10,901 nucleotides of DNA from assembly GCA_016193545.1 (NCBI GenBank), contig JACPSA010000129.1, forward strand, positions 1 through 10,901. The letters run 5' to 3'. Shown here piece after piece: positions 7,644-10,901 of the stretch; positions within the stretch are counted from its first letter, which is position 1, and each line of letters starts with the position of its first letter. This DNA is from Chloroflexota bacterium. Its GTDB lineage: Bacteria > Chloroflexota > Dehalococcoidia > Dehalococcoidales > UBA2162. Below the pieces are notes generated by a model. That model was not told the DNA's origin, did no database searches, and was given only the letters and a program-made list of their open reading frames with translations. The position numbers were made by a program, and so were the translations under genes.

Positions 7644-7808
7644 TGTTTTGTTGGTAATGTCATTGCGAGACCATCCCGACTTTGTCGGGAGGCGAAGCAA
7701 TCCGTGGTGGGGAAGAGACACCCACCACCTCCCAGATTGCCACGTCGCGGAGTTTACACTGAGCGAAGCGAATGTGTTCCTCGCAATGACAGTAGAAACA
7801 ACAAAACA
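7644..7808 (+). repeat. Composite nested inverted repeat (MITE/REP-like element)
   Basis: This occupies most of the 254-nt gap between acs and ferritin-like gene C. Outer arms TGTTTTGTTG (7644-7653) and CAACAAAACA (7799-7808) are perfect complements. Inside them TGTCATTGCGAG (7658-7669) pairs exactly with CTCGCAATGACA (7780-7791). Further in, GCAATC (7697-7702) pairs with GATTGC (7735-7740), and GTGGTGGG (7704-7711) with CCCACCAC (7721-7728) around a 9-nt loop. A separate small hairpin TCCCGAC-TTT-GTCGGGA lies at 7674-7690. The GTCATTGCGAG...CTCGCAATGAC ends resemble a dispersed palindromic repeat I remember from many bacterial genomes. No transposase is encoded. As RNA it could fold into a long branched stem and might attenuate transcription between the two clusters. 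Confidence 0.8.
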
Positions 7809-7889
7809 AAGTACCATGGAGAGGAATTTTAGAGCAGGCATAAAGCGAAAACTTAGTCTCGAAAAATTCGAAAAGGGGGTGTTTTTAAG

Positions 7890-8375
7890 ATGTCTATTTC
7901 TCTTTCGGCTCACGATATTATCAAAGTAGCCATTGGTATTGAAAAGACCGGAATTGCTTTCTATGACATCATGAGCCGGACTACCGGCAATACCATAGCT
8001 CAGGAAATTTTTCGTCAGCTACTCGCGGCGGAACGAGAACATATTCAGGCTTTTCAGAACATGCTTGGTCAAGCTGACAAGTACCAGCTCTCGGAAGCTC
8101 CTAGCCGGGACCAGGCTGATTATCTGAAAGCACTGGTTGACAATGCTGTCTTCACCGATGATATGATTACCAGTGAGAGAGTCGCCCAAGCCGATAGCGA
8201 TATTAAAGCCGTAGAACTGGCTATCGGCGCGGAAAAGGACTCCATATTGTTCTACTATGAGATGAAAGAGATTATGCCCCGGCAAACACATCAGACGGTG
8301 TATAAGATAATAGCCGAGGAAAAGACCCATCTTAGGCTACTCTCGGAGATAAAGAAAAGGTTGACGGCCAGCTGA
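7890..8375 (+). CDS. Diiron ferritin-like protein C
   Basis: A 161-residue rubrerythrin-type four-helix protein lacking a rubredoxin domain. Ligand candidates: E18 in the GIEKTGIAFY helix, E48-x-x-H51, E115 in the GAEKDSILFYYEM helix and E144-x-x-H147. The second-half pattern AIGAEKDSILFYYEMKE...IIAEEKTH is a familiar signature of ferritin-like proteins in anaerobes. Residues ~66-100 form a charged linker. The ATG lies about 10 nt after an AGGGGG site. It is the first gene after the inverted-repeat element, so it probably begins a new transcription unit with usp (26 nt downstream) and protein D. Peroxide or oxygen detoxification, or iron handling, is the likely role; which one is not shown. 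Confidence 0.85.
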   Translation: MSISLSAHDIIKVAIGIEKTGIAFYDIMSRTTGNTIAQEIFRQLLAAEREHIQAFQNMLGQADKYQLSEAPSRDQADYLKALVDNAVFTDDMITSERVAQADSDIKAVELAIGAEKDSILFYYEMKEIMPRQTHQTVYKIIAEEKTHLRLLSEIKKRLTAS

Positions 8376-8401
8376 TAGAAGCCTGCCGAAAGGAGGGAAA
8401 G

Positions 8402-8917
8402 GTGTTTCAGAGAATTTTGGTGCCGGTAGATGGTTCTAAGTTAGCCGAATGTGTTTTTCCCTATGTCGAAGCACTGGCCAAAGGCTGTGGCAGCCAGGCG
8501 GTCATCCTGGTAAGTGTCACCGAACGGGTTGCCGCCGATAGGCCGATAATCCGCCCCGCTCCCCGACCGCCAACAGTATCCGTATCCGTAGTTGAGTCCA
8601 CACCTGACCTGCCTGAAACTCAATCTATCACCAAATTACCTGTAGACGTCGGCAAAATGCAGCAGCAAGCCCAAAAATACCTGCATAAGATTGCCAAAAA
8701 GTTACGCGCCAAAGAGATTACAGTACGGACAAAGGTACTCCTGGGTAATCCAGCTGAGGAGATAGCTAAATATGCGGATGCCGATAGCTGTGACATCATT
8801 GTCATGGCCAGCCACGGTCGGTCCGGCCCCAGCCGCTGGACTCACGGCAGCGTTGCTGAAAAGGTCTTCCGGGCTAGCCGAGTGCCGGTCTTAATGGTCA
8901 AAGCCCCCGGGGCTTAA
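8402..8917 (+). CDS. Universal stress protein, UspA family
   Basis: A 171-residue single-domain Usp protein, soluble and probably ATP-binding. Strand 1 is R4-ILVPVDGS12 with D10 as the usual nucleotide contact. The C-terminal signature M135-A-S-H-G139, nine residues, then G149-S150 matches the ATP-binding G-x2-G-x9-G-S loop of MJ0577-type proteins, with the common Ala in place of the first Gly. Residues about 46-73 are a proline-rich insertion between strand 2 and the next helix, longer than in minimal Usp proteins. Start is GTG, supported by AGGAGG at 8391-8396 with a 5-nt gap. It lies between two diiron protein genes, 26 nt after C and 12 nt before D, which points to a shared stress response. 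Confidence 0.92.
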   Translation: MFQRILVPVDGSKLAECVFPYVEALAKGCGSQAVILVSVTERVAADRPIIRPAPRPPTVSVSVVESTPDLPETQSITKLPVDVGKMQQQAQKYLHKIAKKLRAKEITVRTKVLLGNPAEEIAKYADADSCDIIVMASHGRSGPSRWTHGSVAEKVFRASRVPVLMVKAPGA

Positions 8918-8929
8918 GGAGGCCAGTAC

Positions 8930-9400
8930 ATGGTAACTCAGATAACCTTTAAAGAACTCCTGGGAAATGCAATCCAGAGGGAAATCGAGTCGCAGCGCCT
9001 ATACACCAGCCTGAAACAGAAAGTAAACGAACCGGCGGCCAAAGACGCCTTCCAGGAGCTAGCCCGGCAGGAAAAGGGGCACCAGAACTGGTTGGAACAA
9101 TACCTCCGGGGTGAATTTAAGGCAGGAATACTGGGCAGTGACCGGGTCATTGACTATAAGATTGCCGAACACCTTGACCAGCCAGCGATATTACCTGATA
9201 TGAAGCTCCAGGATACCTTCCTGCTGGCAGCCAACCGCGAAAAAGCATCCCATGATTTCTACATCAGTCTGGCAAACATCCACCCGACGGGAGAAATAAA
9301 AAGACTGCTTAACGAGCTGGCATCACAGGAGCTAACCCACAAGCAAAGAGTGGAATTTCTCTATACCGAAGTCGCTTTTCCCCAGACTGATGGCGGCTAG
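8930..9400 (+). CDS. Diiron ferritin-like protein D
   Basis: A 156-residue four-helix ferritin-like protein, no cysteines and no rubredoxin domain. Candidate ligands: E18/E20 in helix 1, E48-x-x-H51 in helix 2, E104 in helix 3 and E134-x-x-H137 in helix 4. Like protein A it has a KIAE/KIAD segment and an LQDT motif before helix 3, and a similar C-terminal EFLY/EKLY ending, so A and D belong to one subgroup. AAGGAGG at 8916-8922 overlaps the stop codon of usp and lies 7 nt before this ATG, making co-translation with usp very likely. It is the last plus-strand gene before a convergent minus-strand gene. Role as for the other diiron proteins: peroxide, oxygen or iron handling, not resolved by sequence. 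Confidence 0.85.
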   Translation: MVTQITFKELLGNAIQREIESQRLYTSLKQKVNEPAAKDAFQELARQEKGHQNWLEQYLRGEFKAGILGSDRVIDYKIAEHLDQPAILPDMKLQDTFLLAANREKASHDFYISLANIHPTGEIKRLLNELASQELTHKQRVEFLYTEVAFPQTDGG

Positions 9401-9467
9401 GTAGTAGGGTTATCAGCAAAAATACTTTTGTCACTAAGGTAAGCAGTGTTTTCAGCTCCAGATAATA

Positions 9468-10097
9468 TCATTTGATTCTTTCCGACAAATGGTCATTTAT
9501 CTCCCCGGGTGACACTCTACCGGCAGATAACACCATCTTCACGGCTTCATCAATCGGTATATCGGTACGGATAACCTCGTCTTCCCCTACTATCTGTAAG
9601 AAGCCCGTTGTCGGATTAGGCGCAGTAGGTATAAAGACGTTGAGCTGTGTCTTCCCGGATTGAACCGGCGATTCCTTGGTGATAAAACCCATCGACCATA
9701 TGCCTTTCCTGGGGAATTCCAACAACACCGCCTGCATAAAGCCGTTCTTGCTGGGTTTGGAGAAACTTACCAGGATTTGCTTGATACTGGCATAGAGCGG
9801 TCGGACCAGAGGTACTTTAGCCAACAGCGACTCTCCAAAGCGAATCAGCCTCCTGCCGATAACATTGCTGGCAATGACCCCAACCAGGTAAATCAACACG
9901 ATGGTTATGCCAAAACCCACCCCCGGGACCGGGTGACCCCAGACCACCTGGATTACCGGCTGCAGTATATTATCAATGGAAGTAAAAATCCAGACCAGTA
10001 TCAATATGGTGATACCGATTGGCACCAGAGCAACTATGCCCAGAAGGAATTGTCTTCTCAACTCCCTACCTATCCAGCTCCAGTGTTTGCGCTTCAT
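9468..10097 (-). CDS. DUF502 family two-helix membrane protein
   Basis: A 209-residue protein of the DUF502 family. A basic N-terminus (MKRKHWSWIGRELRRQ) precedes hydrophobic helix 1 at about 17-41 (GIVALVPIGITILILVWIF). Helix 2 is at about 59-80 (PGVGFGITIVLIYLVGVIASN). The cytosolic or periplasmic C-terminal domain has the family blocks PLVRPLYASIKQI and FIPTAPNPTTGFLQIV and ends with a VKMVLSAGRVSPG-type segment. The start is the ATG complementary to 10095-10097: AAGGAGG lies 9 nt upstream, whereas the upstream in-frame ATG at 10142 has no such site and adds 15 unlikely residues. No biochemical function is firmly known to me for DUF502. It converges with ferritin-like gene D across a 67-nt gap holding no strong terminator. 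Confidence 0.88.
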   Translation of the reverse strand: MKRKHWSWIGRELRRQFLLGIVALVPIGITILILVWIFTSIDNILQPVIQVVWGHPVPGVGFGITIVLIYLVGVIASNVIGRRLIRFGESLLAKVPLVRPLYASIKQILVSFSKPSKNGFMQAVLLEFPRKGIWSMGFITKESPVQSGKTQLNVFIPTAPNPTTGFLQIVGEDEVIRTDIPIDEAVKMVLSAGRVSPGEINDHLSERIK

Positions 10098-10106
10098 TAC
10101 ACCCCG

Positions 10107-10113
10107 CCTCCTT
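10107..10113 (-). promoter_or_regulatory. Ribosome binding site deciding the DUF502 start
   Basis: On the minus strand this reads AAGGAGG, 9 nt before the ATG at 10097. It favours the shorter protein over the in-frame ATG at 10142. Confidence 0.75.
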
Positions 10114-10170
10114 ATTTCTCCGAGCCGACATACCCCCAGCAAAGCAGGCGATACTGGCCCGTCTCCCTGA

Positions 10171-10186
10171 ATATAATATATTATAT
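10171..10186. other. AT-only perfect palindrome
   Basis: ATATAATATATTATAT is a 16-nt perfect palindrome in the 210-nt gap upstream of DUF502 and tRNA-Ser. It sits in an AT-rich island (10171-10195) with several TATAAT-like hexamers on both strands. It may supply the -10 region of the DUF502 promoter, but I found no convincing -35 partner on the minus strand. A regulator site is possible and unproven. Confidence 0.4.
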
Positions 10187-10268
10187 TATACTATACCTTA
10201 TCAGAGTAATATCAGTTATCGTCGCACACGCTGGCTCGATGATATTTGTCAGCCCAATACCGGCAATC

Positions 10269-10298
10269 TTGCCCTAAGAGCCAGTTTTAAGGTAGAAT
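10269..10298 (+). promoter_or_regulatory. Candidate promoter for tRNA-Ser
   Basis: TTGCCC (10269-10274) and TAGAAT (10293-10298) are spaced 18 nt apart. They match four and five of the six consensus bases. Transcription would start just before or within a few nt of the tRNA 5' end at 10308, suitable for a short leader. Confidence 0.45.
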
Positions 10299-10307
10299 TT
10301 GAATTCA

Positions 10308-10395
10308 GGAGAGGTGTCCGAGTGGTTCATGGTGCCGCTCTCGAAAAGCGGTCTCCGGTTATGCCGGAGCGTGGGTTCGAATCCCACCCTCTCCG
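10308..10395 (+). tRNA. tRNA-Ser (anticodon CGA)
   Basis: An 88-nt class II tRNA read by hand. Acceptor stem GGAGAGG (10308-10314) pairs with CCTCTCC (10388-10394), followed by discriminator G at 10395. Anticodon stem CCGCT (10335-10339)/AGCGG (10347-10351) encloses loop CTCGAAA, giving anticodon CGA at 10342-10344, which reads UCG. The long variable arm CTCCGG (10353-10358)/CCGGAG (10364-10369) with a 5-nt loop is typical of serine tRNA. T stem GTGGG/CCCAC encloses TTCGAAT. CCA is not encoded and must be added afterwards. Confidence 0.96.
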
Positions 10396-10399
10396 TTTA

Positions 10400-10427
10400 C
10401 CCTGAGCGAACGCAGTGAGTCGAAGGG
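10400..10427 (+). repeat. Short dispersed-type palindromic repeat after tRNA-Ser
   Basis: A 28-nt segment begins CCCTGAGCGAACG and ends GAGTCGAAGGG. The flanks ACCCT (10399-10403) and AGGGT (10424-10428) are complementary. It resembles the CCCTGAGC...TCGAAGGG repeats commonly seen between bacterial genes. It begins 4 nt after the tRNA and could help end or process its transcript, though no T-run follows the stem. Confidence 0.5.
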
Positions 10428-10456
10428 TTTACCCCTGAATTTGCTGAAGGATAAAA

Positions 10457-10741
10457 ATGAGTCAGGAGTGGTTCTTTTATATTCTGAGGTGCAGAGATAA
10501 CTCTCTATATTCAGGAATTACTAATAATTTAAAGGCTCGCTTGAGAGAACACAATGGAGGGACTGGAGCAAAATATACCTATTCTCGCAGGCCTGTGACT
10601 TTGGTTTATTCTGAAAGATATGATAATCTTTCCAGAGCGAGGCAACGAGAGGCACAGATTAAAGACTGGACTAAGACTAAAAAGGAGAGACTGATTGCTG
10701 GGCTCGCTTTGAGAAGACCGAAGCTATCAGACAATGGCTGA
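10457..10741 (+). CDS. GIY-YIG nuclease-domain protein (UPF0213/YhbQ-like)
   Basis: A 94-residue protein consisting of one GIY-YIG domain. The first strand motif is F7-Y-I-L10 and the second is L17-Y-S-G-I-T22, standing for the GIY and YIG halves. They are followed by R28 in ARLREHN, with H32, and by the metal-binding Glu candidate E65 in RARQREAQIK. Length and the ending KTKKERLIAG match the small stand-alone UPF0213 group, whose members have been linked to DNA nicking or repair but lack a settled role. AAGGA lies shortly before the ATG. Its last 8 nt overlap the start of the methyltransferase gene. Base composition is more AT-rich than in the korAB-acs region, a mild hint of different origin. 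Confidence 0.88.
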   Translation: MSQEWFFYILRCRDNSLYSGITNNLKARLREHNGGTGAKYTYSRRPVTLVYSERYDNLSRARQREAQIKDWTKTKKERLIAGLALRRPKLSDNG

Positions 10742-10901
10742 GGAAAAGGATTACTACGCTATCCAGAAAAAGTTCTGGACATTTTTTGCTCCCTTCTATG
10801 ATATAGTGGTAGCACCTATCTCAAAGGTAAGAGATGCGGTGGTTAGTTTTACTAATGCGCCCAAGGGAGCCAAGATTCTGGACGTCGCCACCGGAACAGG
10901 A
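10734..10901 (+). CDS. Class I SAM-dependent methyltransferase, 5' end only (UbiE/MenG-like)
   Basis: Only the first 56 codons are inside the window and the frame stays open to the edge. The protein begins MAEEKDYYAIQKKFW, continues FFAPFYDIVVAPIS, then has ILDVATGTG, which is motif I of the Rossmann-fold S-adenosylmethionine-binding site. The FAPFYD pre-motif and the DVATGTG form resemble UbiE/COQ5/MenG quinone methyltransferases, though many generic methyltransferases look alike at this point. The ATG overlaps the GIY-YIG gene stop by 8 nt, so the two are probably translated from one message. Substrate cannot be assigned from this fragment. Confidence 0.82.
   Translation, partial: MAEEKDYYAIQKKFWTFFAPFYDIVVAPISKVRDAVVSFTNAPKGAKILDVATGTG

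Noticed and set aside
7658..7791. CRISPR array or insertion sequence at the inverted repeats
   Set aside because: There are no regularly spaced direct repeats with spacers and no transposase; the structure is a nested palindrome.
7648..7929. Open frames across the gap between acs and ferritin-like gene C, both strands
   Set aside because: They run through the inverted-repeat element, end inside a well-supported gene, and encode no recognisable domain.
9432..9452. CACT...AGTG followed by TTTT as a terminator between genes D and DUF502
   Set aside because: A 4-bp stem with a 9-nt loop is too weak to call.
10098..10142. Longer DUF502 protein starting at 10142 on the minus strand
   Set aside because: The ATG at 10097 has AAGGAGG at a proper distance and gives the usual basic N-terminus.
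9660..10405. Plus-strand open frames opposite and beyond DUF502
   Set aside because: They are antisense shadows of DUF502 or run through the tRNA gene, with no protein-like composition.

Overview
The window is 10.9 kb of compact bacterial DNA. It holds 14 protein genes (one cut by the right edge), one tRNA gene and two repeat-type intergenic elements. The gene content (2-oxoacid:acceptor oxidoreductase with fused gamma-alpha chain, several rubredoxin-free diiron ferritin-like proteins, a proline/threonine-linked cupredoxin lipoprotein, a DUF502 protein) suits an anaerobic or microaerobic bacterium. My best guess is Chloroflexota, Dehalococcoidia-like. That is inference from the style of the proteins, not from any marker gene here.

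Layout. Positions 14-1247 carry a copper-protein lipoprotein, a small two-helix membrane protein with a His-Cys-His cluster, and a small cupin. A candidate promoter then precedes a plus-strand run from 1317 to 7635: a DUF2848 protein of the fumarylacetoacetase-like group, ferritin-like protein A, korA and korB (overlapping by 17 nt), ferritin-like protein B, and acetyl-CoA synthetase. A 254-nt gap filled largely by a composite inverted repeat separates this from a second tight cluster, 7890-9400: ferritin-like protein C, a UspA protein and ferritin-like protein D. A DUF502 membrane protein follows on the minus strand, convergent with that cluster. Further right lie tRNA-Ser(CGA), a short repeat element, a GIY-YIG protein and the start of a class I SAM-dependent methyltransferase overlapping it.

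How they may work together. Acetyl-CoA synthetase activates acetate. KorAB interconverts a 2-oxoacid and acyl-CoA plus CO2 using a low-potential electron carrier, so the two could link acetate or acyl-CoA to a 2-oxoacid. KorAB-type enzymes are oxygen-sensitive. Four separate diiron ferritin-like proteins, a universal stress protein and a cupredoxin around them suggest that the locus combines central carbon metabolism with protection against oxygen, peroxide or metal stress. The most notable sequence-level points are the four divergent diiron proteins in about 7.4 kb, a KorB lacking one of the four cysteines expected to bind its iron-sulfur cluster, and the 165-nt nested inverted repeat. I see no clearly new defence or mobile system.
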